Notes under the pieces: model-generated
Told to the model about the DNA's origin: nothing
The model's database searches: none
The model's input: the letters and a program-made list of their open reading frames with translations, nothing else
Shown: in pieces, positions 1-5,939 of the stretch
Layout: each line of letters starts with the position of its first letter
Numbering within the stretch: position 1 is the stretch's first letter
Source of the DNA: Cytophagaceae bacterium
GTDB taxonomy: Bacteria > Bacteroidota > Bacteroidia > Cytophagales > UBA9547
DNA: 37,031 bases
Reading direction: 5' to 3'
NCBI GenBank assembly: GCA_027488865.1
Contig: JAIYAU010000038.1
Coordinates: 1 to 37,031, forward strand
Program-made: the position numbers and the translations under genes

Positions 1-12
1 AACAACTAAGTT

Positions 13-59
13 TTCGTGCTGGCTGCAAGTCAAACCATGAATTGCTAAGCACTCACGAA
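13..59 (+). other. Imperfect hairpin in repeat copy A (same in copy C at 2052-2098)
   Basis: TTCGTG (13-18) pairs with CACGAA (54-59), a 3x3 internal loop follows, then GCT/AGC, a two-base bulge, GCAA/TTGC and TCA/TGA around a five-base loop. The long, bulged stem resembles an integron attC site in outline, but I do not see the canonical paired attC core sites. It is therefore described only as a conserved hairpin. Confidence 0.6.
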
Positions 60-171
60 TTCCTTTAAAAATAAACGATTTGAGTAAAACACTGTTGAAA
101 GAAAGCTTTGGTGGCGGATTTGGAGGATGAATGATCTTATAAAGTTGTCGGGGCTTGGCTTTAGGTTTTAC

Positions 172-211
172 AAGCCGATGCAAGTATTGTTAATCGGCTT
201 TTTGCTTTTTT
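172..211 (+). terminator. Terminator-like hairpin in repeat copy A
   Basis: AAGCCGAT (172-179) pairs perfectly with ATCGGCTT (193-200) across a 13-nt loop and is followed by a T-rich run to 211. The same hairpin sits in copies B and C. It would insulate each downstream gene from transcription coming from the left. Confidence 0.65.
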
Positions 212-274
212 GTGGCTGTAAAAAACGGTTTTAGTTAGGCAAATTGCACAGCTTCCCTTACCCATAATTTATAG

Positions 275-282
275 TATATTTG
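275..282 (+). promoter_or_regulatory. Possible -7 promoter element for the zeta-toxin unit
   Basis: TATATTTG fits the Bacteroidota -7 consensus TAnnTTTG and lies 51 bases upstream of the GTG start at 333. No well-spaced -33 TTTG is visible, so this rests on the -7 motif and its position alone. Confidence 0.3.
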
Positions 283-332
283 GTCAAAAAAACATACTGA
301 AATCTTTACATTTTATATTAAATAGAAAATTT

Positions 333-893
333 GTGATATCGGGTTGTAATGGTGCTGGCAAGACAACTGCTTCATATACTGTACTTCCAGAGATTCTACA
401 ATGTAAGGAATTTGTAAATGCTGATGAAATTGCAAAAGGATTATCGCCTTTTCAACCAGATAAAGTTGCTATTCAAGCAGGTAGGATAATGTTAGATAGG
501 ATTTCAGATTTAATGCAAAAGCAGGTTGATTTTGCCTTTGAAACAACATTGTCTACTAAATCTTATGTTAGCTTCATTAATCGAGCTAAGTCATGCGGAT
601 ACTTTGTTACTTTGATATATTTTTGGCTTAATTCGCCTGAATTAGCATTGGAACGTGTTAAACTTCGAGTTCTTTCAGGAGGCCATGATATTCCGGCTGA
701 AGTAATTCTTCGGCGTTATAGTGCCGGAATAAAAAATCTTTTAGATCTTTATCAACCAATTGTTGATTATTGGATTATGTTTGATAATTCTGAACATCCA
801 GAGATTTTTGTTGCAGAGGGTAACGGAAGTGGCAATTCTATAATTTACAATCAAGAAATTTATAACAAAATAATTTCATATGGAAAAGGTTGA
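333..893 (+). CDS. Zeta-toxin family P-loop kinase
   Basis: The protein begins almost at a Walker A motif (SGCNGAGKTT, residues 3-12) and continues with NADEIAKGLSPF and FETTLST. This pattern is typical of zeta-toxin-like small ATP/GTP-binding proteins of about 190-200 residues. Characterised zeta toxins phosphorylate UDP-N-acetylglucosamine and block wall synthesis; many chromosomal relatives have no proven substrate. No ATG is available. GTG at 333 gives a protein lacking most of the first beta strand, whereas the reading frame stays open upstream and would encode KFV just before VISG, so a non-standard start such as CTG at 297 is possible. A 53-codon gene overlaps its 3' end. The unit lies between repeat copies A and B, which suggests acquisition as a cassette. 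The family call is solid; toxin activity is inferred. Confidence 0.85.
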   Translation: MISGCNGAGKTTASYTVLPEILQCKEFVNADEIAKGLSPFQPDKVAIQAGRIMLDRISDLMQKQVDFAFETTLSTKSYVSFINRAKSCGYFVTLIYFWLNSPELALERVKLRVLSGGHDIPAEVILRRYSAGIKNLLDLYQPIVDYWIMFDNSEHPEIFVAEGNGSGNSIIYNQEIYNKIISYGKG

Positions 894-1041
894 TACAAAT
901 GATTTGCGCGATAAAATCTTAATTGGTGTTAGTTTGGCTTACCAAAGATTGATTCTATCAAAACAACGTGAAAATGCGGAGATTGCCATATCACGTAACG
1001 GAAAGATTATAAAAGTAAAAGCATCTGAACTTAAATATTAA
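880..1041 (+). CDS. Small protein overlapping the zeta-toxin gene, possible antitoxin
   Basis: An ATG at 880 opens a 53-residue frame that overlaps the last 14 bases of the zeta-toxin-like gene and ends at TAA 1039-1041. The protein begins MEKVDTNDLRDKI, is charged and probably helical in its first half, and ends in a short basic stretch (NGKIIKVKASELKY). The overlap implies translational coupling, and overlapping small genes are usual in toxin-antitoxin pairs. I do not recognise the family. Known epsilon antitoxins lie upstream of zeta and are longer, so the antitoxin role is only a hypothesis. The frame closes just before repeat copy B. Confidence 0.6.
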   Translation: MEKVDTNDLRDKILIGVSLAYQRLILSKQRENAEIAISRNGKIIKVKASELKY

Positions 1042-1181
1042 TAATCTAATATACTCAAGTCATAAAATTTCCTACTGCCCAAAAGCCAACCCTTGAAAAC
1101 CCTATTGAATGAAAGCTTCGTTAGCGGATTTGGAGGATGAATTATCTTATGGAGATTTCGGGGCTTGGGTTTAGGTATTAC

Positions 1182-1221
1182 AAGCCGATGCAAGTCTTTT
1201 TCATCGGCTTTTTGCTTTTTT
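1182..1221 (+). terminator. Terminator-like hairpin in repeat copy B
   Basis: AAGCCGAT (1182-1189) pairs with ATCGGCTT (1203-1210), followed by a T-rich run to 1221. It lies about 140 bases after the 53-codon gene and could end the zeta-toxin transcript. Confidence 0.65.
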
Positions 1222-1322
1222 GTGGCTGAAAGCCAAGTACAGAGAACAACCAAATTTATTTGCACATTGGTTATTGGTAAATTCGTAAATTAGTATAGTT
1301 TTATGTGATTTATTAACATGAA

Positions 1323-1396
1323 GAGCCGTGTGAGGTGTGTATCTCAAGCATGGTTCCGTGAGAACGCCGGGGTGAAATTTTTCTGCGTTACTCGAT
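1323..1396 (+). ncRNA. Group II intron 3' remnant (domains V and VI), copy B
   Basis: A 34-nt element (1323-1356) begins GAGCCGTG and ends CATGGTTC. These ends pair (with G-U wobbles) into the basal helix of domain V and include the AGC triad, a two-base AG bulge and an upper stem TGAG/CTCA. It is followed by a domain VI-like hairpin: GAG/CTC, ACGC/GCGT, a terminal stem, and an unpaired A at 1390, seven bases from the AT end at 1396. The length, triad, bulge and branch-point position all agree with known group II introns. No reverse transcriptase and no 5' GUGYG end are present, so this is a truncated remnant rather than a functional intron. Confidence 0.8.
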
Positions 1397-1428
1397 TGGT
1401 GGCTATTTTAGACAACACACAAATTAAA

Positions 1429-2025
1429 ATGAAAGAATTAAAAAATATAATTATACTCCTAACGCTAATTTTAACACTATCATCTTGCCAAGAAAATCAA
1501 AAGAAGGCAGACTTAGAAAATGACAGTCAGACAAAAAATAACTCGACTGGATTGCAAAAGAAGTTATTAGTTGACTATAAGAGCGACACATACAAAATTT
1601 ATATTGGCGAGAGTTATAAGATAAGCGACAAAATAATTGATTGGCATTGGGCTGCATTGAATGACCCAGACGACAAAATTGACTCTACAGGAAAAGACGC
1701 ATTTTTGTTTTTAGGTGAACCACTTCTTAAATACAATGATGGCGAATATCTTCCTTCTTTGCATATTGAAACCGACAAAAACTTAATTAAGAAGTTTAGT
1801 TGTTCCATACTCTTTAATTTGGCAGATACAGAAAATGCTAAAATTCAATTTTTAAGACTGCTAAGCAAAAACATCAAACAAATAAAAAACGATAGCCTTA
1901 CAAAGACATTAATTGAAGATGGTAGCTACGTAAAGGAAAAACAAGATTTCATTGAAATTTTTAGGCTAACAAAAGGCAAAGAATTAGAATATGACAAATT
2001 TGAGTATACTGTTAAACAGAAATAA
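1429..2025 (+). CDS. Small lipoprotein of unknown function
   Basis: The ATG at 1429 gives a 198-residue protein with a clear lipoprotein signal: basic N-terminus, hydrophobic stretch and an LSSC lipobox with Cys20. It is thus probably anchored in the outer membrane or facing the periplasm. The frame is open back to 1318, but that extension translates the group II intron remnant and would bury the signal peptide, so 1429 is preferred. The mature part is hydrophilic, rich in Lys and Asp, and I do not recognise a domain. The gene forms a single-gene unit between repeat copies B and C, and the intron remnant may be part of its leader. Confidence 0.75.
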   Translation: MKELKNIIILLTLILTLSSCQENQKKADLENDSQTKNNSTGLQKKLLVDYKSDTYKIYIGESYKISDKIIDWHWAALNDPDDKIDSTGKDAFLFLGEPLLKYNDGEYLPSLHIETDKNLIKKFSCSILFNLADTENAKIQFLRLLSKNIKQIKNDSLTKTLIEDGSYVKEKQDFIEIFRLTKGKELEYDKFEYTVKQK

Positions 2026-2192
2026 AAAAAACGGCAGGTAACAACTAAGTTTTCGTGCTGGCTGCAAGTCAAACCATGAATTGCTAAGCACTCACGAATT
2101 CCTTTAAAAATAAACGATTTGAGTAAAACACTGTTGAACGAAAGCATCGGTAGCGGTTTTTGAGGATGTCGAGGGTTGTGTTTAGGTTTTAC

Positions 2193-2232
2193 AAGCCGAT
2201 GCAAGTATTGTTCATCGGCTTTTTGCTTTTTT
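2193..2232 (+). terminator. Terminator-like hairpin in repeat copy C
   Basis: AAGCCGAT (2193-2200) pairs with ATCGGCTT (2214-2221) and a T-rich run follows to 2232. It probably ends the lipoprotein transcript. Confidence 0.65.
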
Positions 2233-2333
2233 GTGGCTAAAAGCCAAGAACAGAGAACAACTCAATTTATTTGCACATTGGTTATTGGTAAATTCGTAAA
2301 TTAGTATAGTTTTATGTGGTTTATTAACATGAA

Positions 2334-2407
2334 GAGCCGTGTGATGTGAGAGTCTCAAGCACGGTTCTGTGAGAACGTAGGGGTGAAATTCCTCTGTGTG
2401 ACTCGAT
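2334..2407 (+). ncRNA. Group II intron 3' remnant (domains V and VI), copy C
   Basis: The 34-nt domain V (2334-2367) has paired ends GAGCCGTG and CACGGTTC, an AG bulge and a GAGA (GNRA-type) loop. Domain VI follows with GAG/CTC, ACGT/GTGT, AGGGG/CCTCT and a bulged A at 2401, seven bases from the AT end at 2407. Compared with copy B, the pairs C-G and G-C in ACGC/GCGT are replaced by wobble pairs in ACGT/GTGT, so pairing is conserved although bases differ. The ABM gene begins 45 bases downstream. The catalytic upstream domains and the maturase are absent. Confidence 0.82.
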
Positions 2408-2452
2408 TAGGCGTCAGCAAAAAAGAGACTGTTAAATAATAAAACGATAGCA

Positions 2453-2749
2453 ATGAACAAATATTTATTACAAGGCAAATTGACAGCAAAGGATGGACAA
2501 AGACAATCCCTTGCTGAAATCTTAGTCAAAGCTTCAAAACTTATGGCTACTGCAAAAGGTTGTCAATTGTATGCTGTCGCACTTGATGAAACAGATGCCA
2601 ATTCTGTTTACATTACAGAAATCTGGGATAGCAAGGAAGACCACGACAACTCACTAAAAGTTGAAGGGGTACGAGAACTAATTATGACAGCAATGCCTGT
2701 TCTTGAAGGTCAGCCGCAAAAAGGACAAGAACTTGAAATCATAAATTAA
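2453..2749 (+). CDS. Putative quinol monooxygenase, ABM (antibiotic biosynthesis monooxygenase) family
   Basis: This 98-residue protein has the size and pattern of the single-domain ABM fold: an N-terminal strand (YLLQGKLTAKDG), an alpha helix around SLAEILVKASKLM, then GCQLYAV and SVYITEIWDSKEDHDNS. The W-x-S-K-E-D-H motif is typical of YgiN-like cofactor-free monooxygenases. Such proteins form dimers and oxidise quinols or related aromatics in the cytosol; the substrate cannot be told here. The gene sits right after the intron remnant of repeat copy C and only four bases before the DUF1801 gene, so the two are probably cotranscribed. Confidence 0.85.
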   Translation: MNKYLLQGKLTAKDGQRQSLAEILVKASKLMATAKGCQLYAVALDETDANSVYITEIWDSKEDHDNSLKVEGVRELIMTAMPVLEGQPQKGQELEIIN

Positions 2750-2753
2750 TCCT

Positions 2754-3092
2754 ATGAACATTAACAAGAAAGTTTCGGATTACTTTAACAATGCAACAGA
2801 AGAACAAATTGCTGTCCTTAATGAATTACGAAAACTCATTCACGACACAGTTGACAATGTTTGTGAAGAAATAAAGTGGAATATGCCAGTATTTAATAAT
2901 GGTAAAGATTTTGCTTACCTAAGATTTTCAAAAAAGCATATAACCCTTGGTTTTTACAACATTGACAAAATTCAAGACCCTGACAATTTGTTAGAAGGCG
3001 AAGGGAATACATTGAAACATGTTAAAATTACCATACTAGAAGATAAGCAAAAGAAACAAATAGAAAAATGGCTTAAACAAATAACGGAATGA
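2754..3092 (+). CDS. DUF1801 family protein (YdhG-like)
   Basis: The 112-residue protein shows the DUF1801 pattern: VSDYFNNATEEQ, then LRKLIHDTV, the conserved EEIKWNMPVF, an FAYLRFSKKHITLGF strand pair, and a C-terminal helix around KQKKQIEKWL. The fold resembles frataxin-like proteins and a few members have been proposed as iron-binding chaperones, but the role is generally unknown. It is cytosolic with no signal peptide. The four-base gap from the ABM gene suggests an operon. A decayed gene fragment starts immediately downstream. Confidence 0.85.
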   Translation: MNINKKVSDYFNNATEEQIAVLNELRKLIHDTVDNVCEEIKWNMPVFNNGKDFAYLRFSKKHITLGFYNIDKIQDPDNLLEGEGNTLKHVKITILEDKQKKQIEKWLKQITE

Positions 3093-3093
3093 A

Positions 3094-3290
3094 ATGATTG
3101 CAATTACAAGGATAAAGGCAAATGATGACCTAAACAAAATTGTTTTAGAAATTCAAAAGACCAATTGGGTTGCGCCTCTGAAATTTCGCCAGAAGACTAT
3201 AGTGTGGAAGATTTGTAGGAGTACTTATTGAAAACCGAAAGTGTATTTGTTGTTGCCTATACTAAAAGAAACAAAATGAAATCAATTTAA
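3094..3290 (+). pseudogene. Decayed gene fragment, possibly an N-acetyltransferase N-terminus
   Basis: An ATG at 3094 starts MIAITRIKANDDLNKIVLEI and runs on to QKTNW, but the continuation that reads sensibly lies in another frame (ASEISPEDYSVEDL, stop, then EYLLKTESVFVVAY). One frameshift near 3175 and one in-frame TAG are therefore needed to join the halves. The pattern (helical start, then a strand ending VFVVAY) resembles the first part of a GNAT acetyltransferase, and the C-terminal acetyl-CoA-binding part is missing. The gene remnant status is clear; the family is a guess. Confidence 0.5.
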
Positions 3291-3301
3291 ACTTAATAAA
3301 T

Positions 3302-3673
3302 ATGAAATTAGGAGCATTTTCAATTAGTCTTACTGTAAAAGACATTCAAAAATCCAAAGAATTTTACGAAACTTTAGGATTTTTAATATTAGGTGGTGAT
3401 ATTAATCAAAAATGGTTGATATTGAAAAATGGAAACGCCATTATTGGTTTGTTTGAAGGTATGTTTGACAAGAACATTATTACATTTAATCCAGGATGGG
3501 ATGAAAGTTGTCAAAATTTGGAAACATTTGATGATGTAAGAGTAATTCAAGACCATTTAAAAGAATGTGGGATTCAATTAACTAATGAGGCTGATACAAC
3601 TTCAAAAGGTCCAGCCCATATTACATTGACTGACCCAGATGGCAATAACATTCTAATTGACCAACATAGGTGA
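3302..3673 (+). CDS. VOC (glyoxalase/bleomycin-resistance) family protein
   Basis: The 123-residue protein carries the paired beta-alpha-beta-beta-beta modules of the vicinal oxygen chelate superfamily: GAFSISLTVKDIQKSKEFY ETLGF at the N-terminus and HITLTDPDGNNILIDQ at the C-terminus. One module per half gives the usual single-chain length; these proteins generally act as dimers with a metal site between modules. Substrate cannot be assigned, since relatives include lactoylglutathione lyases, dioxygenases and antibiotic-binding proteins. It is cytosolic. It forms its own unit between the decayed fragment and the small membrane protein gene. Confidence 0.85.
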   Translation: MKLGAFSISLTVKDIQKSKEFYETLGFLILGGDINQKWLILKNGNAIIGLFEGMFDKNIITFNPGWDESCQNLETFDDVRVIQDHLKECGIQLTNEADTTSKGPAHITLTDPDGNNILIDQHR

Positions 3674-3714
3674 TATTTAAAGATTCTTCCATAACAGTTA
3701 TTAACTAGACAAAA

Positions 3715-4011
3715 ATGGAAAACAATGAAACACTAGGAGCGAGTTTTAAAAGAGAGCTTGAAGAAGCAACAACCAATACAATACTCGACCCTGCATACAG
3801 AAAGAAAAAACTTATTTTATGGACAGTTAGGACAATCATTTCGGTAATACTTTATACAATTTTTTGGAAATACAATTGGGTTAAATGGTCTTTATTCTTG
3901 ACAATCCCGTTGTCTTTATTCAGCATATTTACAATAATAGGCTCACCATTCTTGATTAAAAGAAAAATTAAACAGACAAAGAAAAAAATTGAAGAAATCG
4001 ATAATGATTAA
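3715..4011 (+). CDS. Small membrane protein with two predicted helices
   Basis: The 98-residue protein has a charged N-terminus, two hydrophobic segments at about residues 33-50 and 55-78, and a strongly basic C-terminal tail (LIKRKIKQTKKKIEEID). The tail would remain cytoplasmic, giving a hairpin in the inner membrane. I do not recognise a family. It is preceded by a 41-base gap from the VOC gene and belongs to the same cassette-like run. Function unknown. Confidence 0.65.
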   Translation: MENNETLGASFKRELEEATTNTILDPAYRKKKLILWTVRTIISVILYTIFWKYNWVKWSLFLTIPLSLFSIFTIIGSPFLIKRKIKQTKKKIEEIDND

Positions 4012-4139
4012 TTGTGAAAATCTGGCGTAATCGGACAACAGGAGAAACAACGCCCACTAACATAGCGCATACCAAGTGCAAAACAACATAAACTAAGAAC
4101 CTAAAAACTATCATTCATAAACGTAAATTTTCGTAATCA
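4012..4139 (+). other. Spacer, possible cassette boundary
   Basis: This 128-base spacer contains CAACGCCCACTAACATAGCG (4049-4068), which resembles a short sequence I associate with ends of single-gene units in Bacteroidota genomes. No related copy is seen elsewhere in this window, so the boundary role is an inference from memory. Confidence 0.25.
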
Positions 4140-4955
4140 TTGAAAATATCAGCTGACATACGACAACTTTACAAACCCATTCAACCGACCGTTAAACAAT
4201 CGGCCGAAAACGTAACCTATTCAGAATTTCTGCCTGACATGCGACTACAAAACTATATTTATTGCTATTGGCAACTCAAAACATCTACAGCACTTTCTGA
4301 ACCTTTTATTTATCGTGTGGTAGCTGACGGCTGTATTGACATCTTTTTTGAACTCAACAATCCCAAAGACAATTTTGTAATGGGGTTTTGTAAAAAGTTC
4401 ACTGAGTTTCCTCTTGATAACTCGTTTCATTACATAGGTGTTCGTTTCTTGCCGACAATGTTTCCGCAACTTTTCAGAATTAATGCCTCTGAGTTGAGCA
4501 ATCGTTTTGAACAATTAAGTAATGTAGTTCCCAAAGTTTCATCTTTCATTGCCGACAATTTTCATGATCAATTAACAACAGAACAAATACAAAAAACATT
4601 TGACAGATATTTTATTAATCTTATTGAAAACACAACTTTCGACAATGACAGCAGACTGTACAATGCTATTGAAAAGATACTTCAAGAGTTTGGGGTTGTA
4701 AATATTGAAAATGACTTAGATACAGGTATAAGTCAAAGGCAACTTCGCAGGATTTTTGAGTTTTATATTGGCGATACGCCTAAGACTTTTGCAAAAGTGG
4801 TTCGTTTTCAGAATATTCTTCGTGCTAAGCCTTCATCGCAAAGCTTACGACAAAACAAATTATTTTTTGATACAGGATATTACGACCAAGCCCATTTCAT
4901 TAAAGAATTCAAGAATTTTTATGGCGTAACACCAAGCAAAGCGTTTGGCAGATGA
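4140..4955 (+). CDS. AraC family transcriptional regulator
   Basis: The 271-residue protein has an N-terminal sensing region starting with FLPDMRLQNYIYCYWQL and RVVADGCIDIFFEL, a pattern of the DUF6597 domain found in AraC-type regulators. The C-terminal part holds a double helix-turn-helix: GISQRQLRRIFEFYIGDTP KTFAKVVRFQ and FDTGYYDQAHFIKEFKNFYG VTPSKAF. The start is a TTG, since an in-frame stop lies two codons upstream and the next ATG would cut into the conserved N-terminal region. It probably binds DNA as a regulator of a nearby gene, and the exported VOC protein 71 bases downstream is the natural candidate. The ligand is unknown. Confidence 0.88.
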   Translation: MKISADIRQLYKPIQPTVKQSAENVTYSEFLPDMRLQNYIYCYWQLKTSTALSEPFIYRVVADGCIDIFFELNNPKDNFVMGFCKKFTEFPLDNSFHYIGVRFLPTMFPQLFRINASELSNRFEQLSNVVPKVSSFIADNFHDQLTTEQIQKTFDRYFINLIENTTFDNDSRLYNAIEKILQEFGVVNIENDLDTGISQRQLRRIFEFYIGDTPKTFAKVVRFQNILRAKPSSQSLRQNKLFFDTGYYDQAHFIKEFKNFYGVTPSKAFGR

Positions 4956-5026
4956 TTATGTCCGTTTTATACAATGTTTGAGCTGTGATTTGATAGAATT
5001 TTGTAGCGTTAATCAAAACAAAAAAG

Positions 5027-5497
5027 ATGAAACGAATACTTACAATTCTAACAATGGCTTGCTTAACAGCAAATGCTTTTTCACAATCAAGTTCAACAGT
5101 TAAAAATCAAAACAAGATGAAATTAAACGCAGGAGTTATCACCACAAAATTGGCAGAAAGCAAAGCTTTTTATACCAAACATTTAGGTTTCGGGGTCACG
5201 TTTGAAAACGAATTTTACCTCTTATTACACACCCCTAACCACGAAGCGGAAATTAGTTTTTTGCTTCCCAACCATCCAAGTCAGCAACCTTTTTTTCACA
5301 AACCTTTTTTAGGACAAGGAATGTATCTGACAATTGAAGTAGATGATGTGGACAGCATCTACAACGACCTTAAAAAGAAAGGTGTTCCGATAAAAATTGA
5401 CATCCGAAACGAGCCTTGGGGCGACAGACATTTCGCCATTGAAGACCCAAATGGAATTGGTATTGATATTGTAAAATATTCACCACAAAGCAAATAG
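5027..5497 (+). CDS. Exported VOC/glyoxalase family protein
   Basis: The 156-residue protein begins with a classical signal peptide (MKRILTILTMACLTANAFSQ) followed by a linker and a VOC domain of about 120 residues (AGVITTKLAESKAFYTKHLG through HFAIEDPNGIGIDIVKY). Export to the periplasm is unusual for this family, most members of which are cytosolic. A second methionine at residue 31 (MKLNAGV) would give a cytosolic form without the signal peptide. The gene follows the AraC regulator and may be under its control. Substrate unknown. Confidence 0.82.
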   Translation: MKRILTILTMACLTANAFSQSSSTVKNQNKMKLNAGVITTKLAESKAFYTKHLGFGVTFENEFYLLLHTPNHEAEISFLLPNHPSQQPFFHKPFLGQGMYLTIEVDDVDSIYNDLKKKGVPIKIDIRNEPWGDRHFAIEDPNGIGIDIVKYSPQSK

Positions 5498-5499
5498 GT

Positions 5500-5752
5500 A
5501 TGAAACCCTAACTTTCAAACAATTAAGAGGTGCAAAAAATATTGAGCAACTATTGAGAAACGCTTAAATGAAATAGGCGTTTTCTCTTTTGCAGACCTTG
5601 TTCAAATGACTGGCCGTGCGGCTTGTGGAACGGTGCAAGCTGTAATTAACGCATGGTATTTACACTTTTTCGGGAGTGACAAACCTCCTCATAGTAATCA
5701 ATTCACCATTTTCAATTATACACTTACTAAAGACCTAATTGAAAAGAAGTAG
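5500..5752 (+). pseudogene. Decayed remnant resembling a TfoX C-terminal domain
   Basis: One frame reads LRGAKNIEQLLRNA before a stop; an adjacent frame (5552-5752) reads IEKRLNEIGVFSFADLVQMT and runs open to TAG at 5750 without a plausible start codon. Together these resemble the helical C-terminal domain of TfoX-like proteins (pattern RGAKNIG...IxxRLNEIGI...DL). The later part of the open frame does not fit that domain. A shift in frame and lack of a start mark it as a remnant. Confidence 0.4.
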
Positions 5753-5939
5753 AAACCTACACCATAGGATATAAAAAGAAAGTAGATAGGCCAATTTAGG
5801 AATAAGTACCAAACCCTATTAACAATTTACAATTATCAATTCACCATTCTCAATTCACCATTACTTTGTCAAAATAAAATTTTGTATAAATGGTATTTAT
5901 TGCGAACTTGTTTCTCTAAAACAATAAAATACGGTATAA
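5753..5939 (+). other. AT-rich spacer with short degenerate repeats
   Basis: The motif CAATTCACCATT recurs with small changes at about 5698, 5838 and 5851, the last two almost adjacent. No gene or clear promoter is visible. It marks the right edge of the accessory region before the Lrp/AsnC gene. Confidence 0.4.

Larger units (their letters stand above)
1..219 (+). repeat. Composite direct repeat, copy A (starts at or before window edge)
   Basis: This stretch matches 2040-2256 closely over its whole length, and its second half (from about 95) also matches 1088-1228. It has two structured parts: an imperfect hairpin at 13-59 and a terminator-like hairpin at 172-200. Unlike copies B and C it lacks the group II intron domain V/VI at its right end, because similarity stops just after 217. 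It may extend left of the window. Copies A and C are in direct orientation and bracket the zeta-toxin and lipoprotein units, so homologous recombination between them could delete or amplify about 2.04 kb. Confidence 0.9.
1088..1396 (+). repeat. Composite direct repeat, copy B
   Basis: The first part (to about 1228) matches copy A from its position 95 onward. From about 1225 to 1396 it matches copy C (2237-2407). It lacks the 5' hairpin of copies A and C. Contents in order are a spacer, the terminator-like hairpin (1182-1221), an AT-rich segment, and a group II intron domain V/VI (1323-1396). The lipoprotein gene starts 32 bases further on. Confidence 0.85.
2040..2407 (+). repeat. Composite direct repeat, copy C (longest copy)
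   Basis: It starts 15 bases after the lipoprotein stop codon and matches copy A base for base over long runs to about 2256, then matches copy B to its end. It is the only copy with all parts: the 5' hairpin (2052-2098), terminator-like hairpin (2193-2232), AT-rich linker and group II intron domains V/VI (2334-2407). It therefore defines the element from which A and B are partial copies. Confidence 0.9.

Noticed and set aside
234-240. GTTAGGC, which fits the integron core motif GTTRRRY
   Set aside because: No matching inverse core RYYYAAC at proper spacing and no palindromic stem joins it to the hairpin at 13-59; a 7-base match is expected by chance.
1038-1265. Minus-strand open frame of 75 codons, similar to another at 1926-2204
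   Set aside because: Both are the complement of the composite repeat, so their similarity reflects the repeat and its hairpins, not a protein family.
5698-5862. Short repeated CAATTCACCATT motif as a possible CRISPR-like array
   Set aside because: The copies are short, irregularly spaced and without unique spacers of constant length.
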